Below are positions 1-7,916 of a stretch of DNA of 64,000 bases, one piece after another. Made by a program: the position numbers and the translations under genes. Position 1 is the first letter of the stretch, and every line of letters begins with the position of its first letter. The notes below the pieces were generated by a model. It was given only the letters and a program-made list of their open reading frames with translations. It was not told the origin of the DNA and made no database searches. Origin of the DNA: Chersky-840 sp963810195 (GTDB lineage Bacteria > Actinomycetota > Acidimicrobiia > Acidimicrobiales > UBA8190); the NCBI GenBank assembly GCA_963810195.1, contig CAWEMO010000005.1, forward strand, positions 186,001 through 250,000. The letters are read 5' to 3'.

Positions 1-303
1 CCGTTAGTTGAGAGCCCTCGGTTAAGTCGGGACAGCACACATGACCTGGACTTACTCAACGAGGTCACCATTGATCGGTGCAGCGATCGGTGAGTCCGGT
101 CCCTTGGCTCGACATGTCCGATTCGGGCCTGAGCCATTTGATTCACGATGAGGCCAGGGTTACCTTCCTCGGCTACGCGGATCGGCTGAGTCGATGCCGT
201 GGTTGGCAGAGGTCAAGAACAGGAGAGCCGGGATCTAACGCGGGCGAGTGGTCGCTCGACCGGTCTGGCTCGTCACACGTCCAAGAGTCTGAAAGGAGGG
301 TCG
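1..303. other. element-side DNA with no convincing gene
   Basis: Short open frames exist here, but none has a ribosome binding site plus a protein-like composition. The stretch lies at the left edge of the window, on the integrated-element side. I see no tRNA, array or strong hairpin in it. A strong Shine-Dalgarno (GAAAGGAGG, 291-299) at its right end serves the small ORF that follows. Confidence 0.4.
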
Positions 304-396
304 ATGCAGGGGCATGACGACGTCAAGGAGTTGGAATCGCCAAGAAAGCGCGGTGGAACGCGCCGTCACCGCCTCTCGTGGCATTGCCCAGGGTAA
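304..396 (+). CDS. possible 30-residue leader peptide before excisionase
   Basis: An ATG at 304 sits four bases after GGAGG, the best ribosome binding site in the first 2 kb. It opens a 30-codon frame rich in Arg, Lys and His that stops at 394-396. The downstream HTH protein has an alternative GTG start at 378 inside this frame and an ATG at 411, so the small ORF could couple translation of the HTH gene. No homology is recognisable. The strong SD is observed; a role as leader or coupling peptide is inference. It may be a remnant of a truncated element gene. Confidence 0.35.
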   Translation: MQGHDDVKELESPRKRGGTRRHRLSWHCPG

Positions 397-410
397 GAAA
401 AGTACGCATC

Positions 411-620
411 ATGAAGGATCCGCGCCGACCCAGCATCACGGGGACCAAACACCTGGAGTCACTCACCTACCTGACTCCCACACAGGTAGCTGAACTACTT
501 CAGGTTCATCCCGAGACCATTCGTCGAAAGATCCGCAAGGGTGAGTTACCCGGCGTCGAGCACCATGCTGGTGTGACCCGCATCAGAACATCGGTACTGC
601 TTGGTTCCGATGCGGCGTGA
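411..620 (+). CDS. excisionase-like HTH DNA-binding protein
   Basis: A 69-residue protein whose core (YLTPTQVAELLQVHPETIRR, then KIRKGELPGVE) matches the MerR/excisionase-type helix-turn-helix seen in small Xis proteins: a TPTQVAELL first helix, a recognition helix around HPETIRR, and a G-E-L-P wing. It probably binds DNA at the element end and directs excision or represses the integrase. ATG 411 is chosen because the conserved part starts after it; a GTG at 378 would add 11 residues. It converges with the integrase, their stop codons lying four bases apart, so the two are not in one operon, unlike the common xis-int arrangement. Confidence 0.7.
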   Translation: MKDPRRPSITGTKHLESLTYLTPTQVAELLQVHPETIRRKIRKGELPGVEHHAGVTRIRTSVLLGSDAA

Positions 621-624
621 GGAG

Positions 625-1776
625 TCACCTGGCGGCTGGCAAAAGCGCCACGCCCGCCATCCTGTCGGACCCGGCGACCGTAGCGTGCCTTCCATAGACC
701 TCGCGGGCCATGCGGTCCGACGACCAGCGACCCGATGCCACGTCCTTCACCGGCACGTTGGCGTCGAGCATCGCGGTCGTCCAGTAGTGGCGCAAGCTCT
801 TGAACGTCACGCCGCGAACGTGAGCCAGGCCACGCACCGAGGTGAAGCCGTCGGTGATCCGGTCGGGGTTGACCGGGTTGGCACCGCCACCGATGATGTA
901 GATGTCCGACCCACGGGGATGCAGGACTCCTGTCAAGAACACAACGTCTGCAGGCGACAGGCGCACTGTGTACTGAGCGCTGGTCTTGGTGTCCTCGATG
1001 GTCACCACACCTCGGACCACCACGGCCTGACGCTCGATGCGTACAGTCCCGGCTTCCAAGTCGATGTCACCCCACCGAAGTCCAGCAATCTCACCACGAC
1101 GAGCGCCGGTGGTGGCTGCAAGGCAAATGGCTGCCTCCATGTCGTGCCCGAAGGTCTGAGCGGCGTTGAGGAGTTTGGGAAGGTCGGCGGTCGTCACCGC
1201 CCTGGCGGTGGACTGGGGCTGCGGTGGGGCCATGGCGCGTTCGGCCGTCTCTCCCACGGCGTAGCCTCGACGGTTGGCGAAGGAAAGAGCCGACCGGAGG
1301 TCAGCGGCGTGGCGATGCACGGAGGAGTCAGACAGTCCGTCGGCGCTCCAAGCGTCGTAGGCGTTCTCCACATCCACAGAGGAAAGGTCCGCCAGCCGGA
1401 TGTGTCCCAGCGTCGGGATGATCCGATGGTCAATGCGGGAGCGAGTGTCGGCCTTTTGCCGACGGCTCCAGTCGGTGCCACGGGCGCTGCGGCCACGGTC
1501 GCACCACTCGTTCAGGTGGTCGCCTACGGTCCGGTCCGACGTCGGCCGCTCTGCCACGGATGGCGGTGGCTCGGCCACAAGGGCGGCGTACGTTTCAGCC
1601 TTCCACCGTTCCGCCTGCTTTGCCGTCAGGTGCTGCCCACGAGGGGACCGACGCCATACCTGCTTGCCGTTGATCCTGACACCCAGGTCCCACTGCCCCG
1701 AGCCGGGTGCCGTCTCTCGCAGCGACCCCGCGCCGTAGGCCCCGACCGTGTCTCCGACCTTGCGACCACGTCCCAC
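625..1776 (-). CDS. tyrosine recombinase / phage-type integrase
   Basis: A 383-residue site-specific recombinase. It has an N-terminal arm-binding type region, a core-binding SAM-like domain (about 70-170), and a C-terminal catalytic domain. Visible catalytic motifs are box I arginine in TGARRGEIAGLRW, the box II arginine in KSLRH, a tryptophan (GRWSS) at the His/Trp position, and the nucleophilic tyrosine in REVYGRH. The canonical first histidine of HxxR reads lysine here. The gene reads away from tRNA-Ser, its start lying 106 bp from the tRNA. It probably integrated a mobile element that extends off the left of the window. Activity is uncertain because of the H-to-K change; family assignment is firm. 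Confidence 0.9.
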   Translation of the reverse strand: MGRGRKVGDTVGAYGAGSLRETAPGSGQWDLGVRINGKQVWRRSPRGQHLTAKQAERWKAETYAALVAEPPPSVAERPTSDRTVGDHLNEWCDRGRSARGTDWSRRQKADTRSRIDHRIIPTLGHIRLADLSSVDVENAYDAWSADGLSDSSVHRHAADLRSALSFANRRGYAVGETAERAMAPPQPQSTARAVTTADLPKLLNAAQTFGHDMEAAICLAATTGARRGEIAGLRWGDIDLEAGTVRIERQAVVVRGVVTIEDTKTSAQYTVRLSPADVVFLTGVLHPRGSDIYIIGGGANPVNPDRITDGFTSVRGLAHVRGVTFKSLRHYWTTAMLDANVPVKDVASGRWSSDRMAREVYGRHATVAGSDRMAGVALLPAAR

Positions 1777-1882
1777 GACGTTCTCCCAACGCTGTACCGT
1801 TCACCTGGGAGCATATCAAAGATTGAAAGACGATTGAAAGACGGAGGTAGAGCCTCGGTAACGTAATAGCTCTGAAGTGCCT

Positions 1883-1971
1883 GGAGAGGTGCGAGAGCGG
1901 CCGAATCGGACTCACTGCTAATGAGTTGACCTGGGAAACTGGGTCCGAGGGTTCAAATCCCTCCCTCTCCG
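1883..1971 (+). tRNA. tRNA-Ser (anticodon GCU)
   Basis: Cloverleaf read by eye. The acceptor stem is GGAGAGG (1883-1889) paired with CCTCTCC (1964-1970), with G1971 as discriminator. The anticodon arm is ACTCA-CTGCTAA-TGAGT, with anticodon GCT. A long class II variable arm follows, and the T arm contains GGTTCAAATCC. CCA is not encoded. It lies between an integrase and rimO, making it a candidate integration target, although the element is on the 5-prime side of the tRNA. Confidence 0.96.
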
Positions 1972-2000
1972 CTCTTTGATGTGGCCGGTAGATTGTTGCG

Positions 2001-3386
2001 GTGGCCGAGCGATTCTGGTTGGAGACCCTGGGCTGCCCGAAGAACCAGGTCGACTCGGACAAGCTGGACGGGACCCTGCGCCGGGACGGTTACGAGCCGG
2101 CGGCGTCGCCTTCCGAAGCGGACCTGGTGGTGGTCAACACCTGTGCGTTCATCGAGGCGGCGCGCCAGGAATCGATCGACACCATTCTCGAGCTCGCTGC
2201 CGTCCGCCGGGAGGGCGCGCGCCTGGTGGTCACGGGATGCCTGGCCGAGCGCCACGGCGACCAGCTCGCGGCGGCCATGGGCGAGGTCGACGCGGTGGCG
2301 GGCTTCGGGGTGCCCGTCACCCTGGGCAGAAAGGGCGCAGGCACCTTCTCCGACGAGGGTGCGACCGGCGGGGCCCTCCCCTCCTTCGACCTCCTGAACC
2401 TCCCCCGGCCCGCCACCGACGCCCCGTGGGCCTATGTGAAGGTGGCCGAGGGCTGTGACCGGCGCTGCGGCTTCTGTGCCATCCCGTCGTTCCGGGGCCT
2501 GCAGCGATCGCGCCCCGAAGCGGCCGTGCTGGCCGAGGTGGACGAGCTCGGTGACGCCGTCAGGGAGGTGGTCCTCGTCGCCCAGGACCTGGCGTCGTGG
2601 GGGCTCGACCGCAGCGCGCCGGAGCACACCGCGCCGTTGGGCGCGCCAGGGCGCGCCGCGCCGTTGGGCGCGCCGGAGCACGCCGCGCCGTTGGGCGCGC
2701 CAGGGCGCGCGGCGCGTCCGGTTGGCGCGCCAAGGCCCATCGTGGGGCTCGTCCGCCGCCTGTCGCAGCGGGTCGAGCGGGTCCGGCTGCTCTACCTGTA
2801 CCCCTCGGCACTCGACGACTCGCTCATCGACGCTGTCGTCTCCACGGGCGTCCCCTACTTCGACCTGTCGCTGCAACACGTGTCGCGTCCTCTCGTGCGG
2901 CGCATGCGGCGCTGGGGTGACGGCGAGCGGTTCCTGGAGCGCATCGCCGCCATCCGCGCCGCGGCCCCCGACGCGGCCCTGCGGTCGTCGTTCATCCTCG
3001 GCTACCCCGGGGAGACCGAGGACGACCACGACCTCCTGCTGTCGTTCCTGGCCGAGGCCCGGCTCGACTGGGCGGGTTTCTTCACCTTCTCCGAGGAGCC
3101 CGGCACCTACGCCGAGGGCTTGGCCGGCGCGGTGCCGGCCGAGCTCGCGCTGGAGCGGCTGCGGGAGTGCTCCGAGCTCCAGGACGCCGTGACCGCCGAG
3201 CGGCGCGCCGCTCTGGTGGGCGAGCGGATCGAGGTCCTCGTGGACGAGCCCGGCATGGCCCGGTCGCATCGCGAGGCGCCCGAGATCGACGGCGTCGTCC
3301 ACGTCGACCCGGACCTGGGCGTGGGGCAGTTCCACAAGGTGGTCGTGACGGGCGCGGCCGGACCCGACGTGTGGGCCGAGTCGTGA
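2001..3386 (+). CDS. rimO: ribosomal protein S12 methylthiotransferase RimO
   Basis: A radical-SAM methylthiotransferase that modifies the beta-carbon of a conserved aspartate of ribosomal protein S12. The N-terminal MTTase domain carries cysteines 12 (TLGCPKNQ), 48 and 80 for one 4Fe-4S cluster. The radical-SAM cluster is CDRRCGFC (C152, C156, C159), and a TRAM-like domain occupies about 385-461. The length of 461 aa is slightly above family norm because of a low-complexity insert (about residues 205-246) of GAPGRAAPL/GAPEHAAPL repeats encoded by a 27-bp tandem repeat. GTG 2001 is the start that leaves the conserved F-W-L-E-T-L-G-C segment intact; the gene begins 29 bp after the tRNA. Its stop overlaps the pgsA start (GTGA). 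Confidence 0.95.
   Translation: MAERFWLETLGCPKNQVDSDKLDGTLRRDGYEPAASPSEADLVVVNTCAFIEAARQESIDTILELAAVRREGARLVVTGCLAERHGDQLAAAMGEVDAVAGFGVPVTLGRKGAGTFSDEGATGGALPSFDLLNLPRPATDAPWAYVKVAEGCDRRCGFCAIPSFRGLQRSRPEAAVLAEVDELGDAVREVVLVAQDLASWGLDRSAPEHTAPLGAPGRAAPLGAPEHAAPLGAPGRAARPVGAPRPIVGLVRRLSQRVERVRLLYLYPSALDDSLIDAVVSTGVPYFDLSLQHVSRPLVRRMRRWGDGERFLERIAAIRAAAPDAALRSSFILGYPGETEDDHDLLLSFLAEARLDWAGFFTFSEEPGTYAEGLAGAVPAELALERLRECSELQDAVTAERRAALVGERIEVLVDEPGMARSHREAPEIDGVVHVDPDLGVGQFHKVVVTGAAGPDVWAES
2614..2721 (+). repeat. 27-bp in-frame tandem repeat inside rimO (4 units)
   Basis: Four consecutive 27-bp units (2614-2640, 2641-2667, 2668-2694, 2695-2721) begin with GCGCGCC; the first three end in GCCGTTGG. 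Alternate units read GGAGCAC and AGGGCGC in the variable part. The unit keeps the reading frame and adds about 36 Ala/Pro/Gly-rich residues between conserved radical-SAM segments. A partial fifth unit follows. Confidence 0.9.
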
Positions 3387-3967
3387 GCGAACCGCTGCGC
3401 GAGCGCATGCACGTCTCCACATTCGGGCCTTCGGCTCTCAAGACGCCCGCCAACGCCATCACCGTGGCCCGGCTCCTCGCCACGCCGGTGCTGGTGGCGA
3501 TGATCGCCGTGCACGGCGCGGGGTGGGCGCCGTTCGGGGTGGCGCTGGCGATCGGGCTCACCGACGGGGTCGACGGATGGCTGGCGCGCCGCCAGGGCAC
3601 GACGCGCTCGGGCGCGTTCCTCGACCCGCTGGCCGACAAGGCCGCCGTGGTGGGCGCGTTGTGCGCGGTGGCGGCCAAGGGCGAGGTGTCGTGGGTCCCG
3701 GTGGCGATCATCGCGGCGCGCGAGGTGTGGATGAGCGTGTACCGCGTCACCATGGGCCGGCGCGGGATCTCGATCCCGGCCCGGGCCACCGCCAAGTTCA
3801 AGACGCTCGTCCAGGGCATCGCCATCCTGCTGTGTCTGGCGCCGTCGGTGGCGCCGCACCGCAGCGTCTTGTCGGTGGCGGTGTGGGTGGCGGTCGCCTT
3901 CACGGTGGTGACCGGCGGGCAGTACTTCTTCGACGGCCGGCGCGCCTCGCAGGCGGCCTACCGCTGA
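3383..3967 (+). CDS. pgsA: CDP-diacylglycerol--glycerol-3-phosphate 3-phosphatidyltransferase
   Basis: An integral membrane CDP-alcohol phosphatidyltransferase of 194 aa, making phosphatidylglycerophosphate from CDP-diacylglycerol. The family signature is complete: D64-G65-x2-A68-R69-x7-G77-x3-D81-x3-D85 (seen as DGWLARR and GAFLDPLADK), and four to six hydrophobic segments surround it. GTG 3383 overlaps the rimO stop, indicating translational coupling; a longer upstream start would run deep into rimO. The TGA overlaps the cinA ATG (TGATG). A related CDP-alcohol transferase specificity cannot be excluded, but the rimO-pgsA-cinA order is the usual actinobacterial setting for pgsA. Confidence 0.9.
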   Translation: MSEPLRERMHVSTFGPSALKTPANAITVARLLATPVLVAMIAVHGAGWAPFGVALAIGLTDGVDGWLARRQGTTRSGAFLDPLADKAAVVGALCAVAAKGEVSWVPVAIIAAREVWMSVYRVTMGRRGISIPARATAKFKTLVQGIAILLCLAPSVAPHRSVLSVAVWVAVAFTVVTGGQYFFDGRRASQAAYR

Positions 3968-5219
3968 TGCGGGTCGAGGTCCTGGCGGTCGGCACCGAGC
4001 TGCTGCTGGGCCAGATCGTCGACACCAACTCGGCGTGGATGGGGGAGCAGCTGGCGCTGGCGGGCATCGACTCCCATTTCCACCAGGTGGTGGGGGACAA
4101 CCAGGCGCGCATCGTGCTCGCCCTGCGCAGTGCGCTGGCGCGCAGCGACGGGGTCGTGGTGTGCGGGGGGCTCGGCCCCACTCACGACGACATCACCCGC
4201 GACGCCATCGCCGAGGTCATGAACGTTCCCCTGGTGCGGGACCTCGAGATCGTGGAGCGCATCGCCGCCCTGTTCAGCTCGCGCGGCCGCGCCATGCCCG
4301 AGAGCAACGGACGCCAGGCCGACGTCCCCGCCGGCGCCACTCCCATCCCCCAGCAGCTGGGCACCGCGCCCGGGCTCATCTGCCCGGTGGGTCACAAAGT
4401 GGTCTACGCGCTGCCCGGCGTGCCCTATGAGCTCGTCGAGATGTTCAACCGGGCCGTGCTCCCCGACCTGCGCGGCCGCGCCGAGGCCGCCGGCGAATCG
4501 GCGGTGATCACCAGCCGCGTGGTGCGCACCTGGGGGATGAGCGAGTCCGGCCTCGCCGAGCTGCTCGCCCCGCGCATCGAGGCCCTCGACGCCACCCCGG
4601 GCAGCCCCACCATCGCCTTCCTGGCGAGCGGGATCGAGGGGATCAAGGTGCGCATCACCGCCAAGGCGGCCGACGCGGGCCGGGCCCGCGCCGTGCTCGA
4701 CGCGGAGGAGGGCGAGGTGCGCGCGCTGGTGGGCGAGGCCGTGTTCGGTGTCGACGACACCACCATGGAGTCGGCGGTCGCCGCCCAGCTGGCGCGCCTC
4801 GCCCTCACGTTGGGCCTCGCCGAATCGCTCACGGGCGGTCTCGTGGCGTCGCGGCTCGTGGGCGTCCCCGGCGCGAGCGACTGGTTCCGGGGATCGGTCG
4901 TCAGCTACGCGTCCGACGTCAAGTTCCGCGTGCTGGGCGTTCCCGAGGGGCCGGTGGTCACCGAGGCCGCGGCGCGGGCCATGGCCTCGGGCGCGCGCCG
5001 CGTCCTGGGTGCGGACATCGGCCTCGCCCTCACCGGCGTGGCCGGGCCCGACGAGCAAGAAGGCGTGGCGCCCGGGACTGTCGTCGTGGGCCTGGCCCTG
5101 CCCCAAGACGAGGTCGAGTCGGTCGTGTTCCACCTCCCCGGCGACCGCGAGCGGGTACGCCAGTACGCGGCGATCTCCGCTCTCGACCTGCTGCGCCGCC
5201 GACTCGCGGCCCAGGTTCC

Positions 5220-5244
<25 letters not shown>
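3967..5244 (+). CDS. cinA: CinA: competence/damage-inducible protein, NMN amidase
   Basis: A two-domain protein of 425 aa. The N-terminal MoCF/COG1058 domain (about 1-165) has EVLAVGTELLLGQIVDTNS and the GGLGPTHDD loop. The C-terminal nicotinamide-nucleotide amidase domain (about 275-425) has AESLTGGLVASRL and ALTGVAGPD. The family salvages pyridine nucleotides by deamidating NMN to NaMN; the N domain has ADP-ribose pyrophosphatase activity in homologues. It is the third gene of the rimO-pgsA-cinA operon, overlapping pgsA by one base. Its last 25 bases overlap the convergent macrodomain gene. The nearby ADP-ribose-binding macrodomain fits a NAD-metabolism neighbourhood (inference). Confidence 0.95.
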
Positions 5245-5727
<483 letters not shown>

Positions 5728-5795
5728 GCCCGAGATCCTCCCCGATCCACCACGGCGGGTCCATCGACTGCCCCGTCTCTCACGGGCCCGCCGGG

Positions 5796-5977
5796 CACAC
5801 TGGGCGGGCACACTGGGCGGGCACACTGGGCGGGCACACTGGGCGGGCACACTGGGCGGGCACACTGGGCGGGCACACTGGGCGGGCACACTGGGCGGGC
5901 ACACTGGGCGGGCACACTGGGCGGGCACACTGGGCGGGCACACTGGGCGGGCACACTGGGCGGGCACACTGGGCGGG
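5796..5977. repeat. 14 perfect copies of a 13-bp tandem repeat
   Basis: CACACTGGGCGGG is repeated exactly 14 times (182 bp) without a mismatch. The array fills most of the gap between the divergent macrodomain gene and thpR, and its last base is the G of the thpR GTG start. The thpR promoter or ribosome binding region therefore lies within or across it. Because 13 is not a multiple of three, copy-number change shifts all frames, but no frame needs to cross it. Confidence 0.97.
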
Positions 5978-6537
5978 TGCGCCTGTTTGTCGCCGTTCGG
6001 CTTCCCGAACGCGTGGTCGAGATGCTGTCGCGCCTCGATCGTCCCGAGCTCCCCGAGCTGCGCTGGACGACGCCGCGGCAGTGGCACGTGACCCTGCGCT
6101 TCCTGGGCGAGGTCGACGACCCGGGTCGCGTCGGGGAGGCGCTGCGCGCCGTTCCCGGCGTGCTGCGCGGCCCCGGTGTGGGCGACGTGCGCGCCTCGCT
6201 CGGTCCCGCCACCGCGTGGTTCCCGGGCCGTCAGGTGCTCCAGGTCCCGGTGGCGGGACTGGACGCGCTGGCCGGCGCGGTGGCGGAGGCGACCGCACCG
6301 TGGGACCGGCACGCGGAGGACCGGCCGTTCTCCGGGCACGTCACCGTGGCCCGCACACGCGGGAGGACCCAGGGCCCGGGCCGGCTGGCGGGCGCGCCGC
6401 TCGCTGCCGCCTGGCCGGTGCGGAGCTTCGAGCTGGTGGCGTCGGTCCTCGGACACGGCGGGTCGCGCTACGAGACGATCGGCACCTTTTCCCTGGATGA
6501 GACGGTGCCCCTGGATGGTGCCGCGTCGCCGGATTGA
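5977..6537 (+). CDS. thpR: RNA 2',3'-cyclic phosphodiesterase (2H family)
   Basis: A 186-residue 2H phosphoesterase (LigT/ThpR family) acting on 2',3'-cyclic phosphate RNA ends. The two catalytic HxT motifs are visible: HVTLRF (about residue 36) and HVTVAR (about 124), each in the expected half of the bilobal fold. The start is FVAVRLPERV, typical of the family (LFxAixlP). GTG 5977 is the only start that gives a normal-length N-terminus; upstream the frame runs into the 13-bp repeat array. There is no canonical Shine-Dalgarno, only GGGCGGG from the array. It is followed by recA after 245 bp. Confidence 0.88.
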   Translation: MRLFVAVRLPERVVEMLSRLDRPELPELRWTTPRQWHVTLRFLGEVDDPGRVGEALRAVPGVLRGPGVGDVRASLGPATAWFPGRQVLQVPVAGLDALAGAVAEATAPWDRHAEDRPFSGHVTVARTRGRTQGPGRLAGAPLAAAWPVRSFELVASVLGHGGSRYETIGTFSLDETVPLDGAASPD

Positions 6538-6600
6538 GCAGCCTGAACGGCTCCCGGGGGCCGCGTCCCGGAACGGACCACGGCCCCGGTCGTCCCCGGT

Positions 6601-6614
6601 CGGCAGGCCTGCCG
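6601..6614. terminator. palindrome between thpR and recA
   Basis: CGGCAGGCCTGCCG is a perfect 14-bp palindrome 64 bases after the thpR stop and before the recA promoter region. It lacks a T-run. It may end thpR transcription or be incidental in GC-rich DNA. Confidence 0.3.
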
Positions 6615-6649
6615 GGCCTGGCGGGAAGACCAAGTGGGATGTCCCACAC

Positions 6650-6663
6650 CGAACAGGTGTTCG
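6650..6663. promoter_or_regulatory. LexA-binding SOS box upstream of recA
   Basis: CGAAC-AGGT-GTTCG (6650-6663) matches the Gram-positive/actinobacterial LexA operator (CGAAC-N4-GTTCG), with perfect dyad symmetry. It lies 120 bp before the recA ATG, implying damage-inducible recA transcription under LexA repression. Confidence 0.88.
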
Positions 6664-6782
6664 CAACTACACTTCTGGCATTCGGTGGTCATCGCCGGGT
6701 GGTGTCACACCCCGTTCGTAGGGTCGGCCGGGTCGGAGCGACGTAGCCGGTTCAATCAAGCGAAGAGAGAGGCATCGGACAT

Positions 6783-7832
6783 ATGGAACGCGACAAGGCG
6801 CTCGACATGGCGCTGAGCCAGATCGAAAAGCAATTCGGCAAGGGCTCGGTCATGCGGATGGGAGAAAACCTCAACCTGGGGCTCGAGTCGATCTCCACCG
6901 GGGCGTTGGCGCTCGACCTGGCGCTCGGGATAGGCGGCCTCCCGCGCGGACGCATCGTCGAGATCTACGGCCCCGAGTCGTCGGGGAAGTCGACACTCGC
7001 CATGCACGTCGTGGCCGAGGCGCAACGAAACGGCGGGATCTGCGCGTACATCGACGCCGAGCACGCCATGGACCCGGTGTACGCCGGCGCCATCGGGGTG
7101 AACGTCGACGACCTGCTCATCTCCCAGCCCGACACGGGGGAGCAGGCACTCGAGATCGCCGACATGTTGATCCGCTCGGGCGCACTCGACGTCCTGGTCA
7201 TCGACTCGGTGGCGGCCCTCACCCCGCGGGCCGAGATCGAGGGGGAGATGGGCGACAGCCACGTCGGGCTGCAGGCCCGCCTCATGTCCCAGGCGTTGCG
7301 CAAGCTCACCGGCACGCTGTCGAAGTCCAACACCATCGCCGTCTTCATCAATCAGCTTCGGGAGAAGATCGGCGTGATGTACGGCTCGCCCGAGGTGACC
7401 CCGGGTGGCCGGGCGCTCAAGTTCTACTCCTCGGTGCGTCTCGACATCCGCCGGGTCGAGCAGATCAAGGACGGCGCTGAGGTCGTCGGCAGCCGCACAC
7501 GGGTGAAGGTGGTCAAGAACAAGGTCAGCTCACCCTTCAAGCAGGCCGAGTTCGACATCATGTACGGCCGGGGCATCAGCCGCGAGGGCTCACTCCTCGA
7601 CGTGGGTGTGGAGCTCGGTCTCATCAAAAAGTCCGGAGCGTGGTTCACCTACGAAGGCGAGCAGCTCGGCCAAGGCCGCGAGAACGCCAAGCAGTTCCTG
7701 GTGGAGACGCCCGAGCTGATGATCGAGATCAACGAGCGCATCCGCTCGCAGCTGGCGGGCACCGTCCTCCCCGCGGGGACCACCGTCGGCGCCATCGAGG
7801 AGGACAAAGCTCCCGCCGCGCTGCCGGACTGA
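6783..7832 (+). CDS. recA: recombinase RecA
   Basis: Full-length RecA, 349 aa, catalysing ATP-dependent strand exchange and LexA cleavage. Walker A is GPESSGKST (about residues 63-71). Walker B is in LDVLVIDSVAAL. The L1/L2 regions are present (GEMGDSHVGLQARLMSQALR, then FINQLREKIGVMYGSPE) and so is the C-terminal acidic tail. ATG 6783 is preceded by AAGAGAGAGG. An SOS box lies upstream. The usual downstream recX is absent; the gene ends at a strong hairpin and faces the convergent DUF3048 gene. No inteins or anomalies. Confidence 0.98.
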   Translation: MERDKALDMALSQIEKQFGKGSVMRMGENLNLGLESISTGALALDLALGIGGLPRGRIVEIYGPESSGKSTLAMHVVAEAQRNGGICAYIDAEHAMDPVYAGAIGVNVDDLLISQPDTGEQALEIADMLIRSGALDVLVIDSVAALTPRAEIEGEMGDSHVGLQARLMSQALRKLTGTLSKSNTIAVFINQLREKIGVMYGSPEVTPGGRALKFYSSVRLDIRRVEQIKDGAEVVGSRTRVKVVKNKVSSPFKQAEFDIMYGRGISREGSLLDVGVELGLIKKSGAWFTYEGEQLGQGRENAKQFLVETPELMIEINERIRSQLAGTVLPAGTTVGAIEEDKAPAALPD

Positions 7833-7861
7833 TCCCGCCTCCGCCTTCGTCGGGCATGGAC

Positions 7862-7895
7862 ACGGGCCGGGTTGCCGTCGGGCGACCCGGCCCGT
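7862..7895. terminator. strong hairpin between convergent recA and DUF3048 gene
   Basis: A near-perfect 15-bp stem: ACGGGCCGGGT (7862-7872) with ACCCGGCCCGT (7885-7895), extended by a T-G wobble and GCC/GGC around the loop GTCG. It lies midway between two convergent stops (7832 and 7917). The lack of a U-tract is common in high-GC actinobacteria. It can serve both strands. Confidence 0.8.
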
Positions 7896-7916
7896 TGCAC
7901 GTCCGCGCTCCCGCTG

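Noticed and set aside
1..600. Search for a second copy of the tRNA-Ser 3-prime end as an att repeat
   Set aside because: No stretch of more than a few matching bases was seen; the other end of the element is probably outside the window.
5796..5977. Array considered as a CRISPR
   Set aside because: Units are contiguous 13-mers without spacers; no cas genes are near. It is a plain tandem repeat. The same holds for the other arrays.
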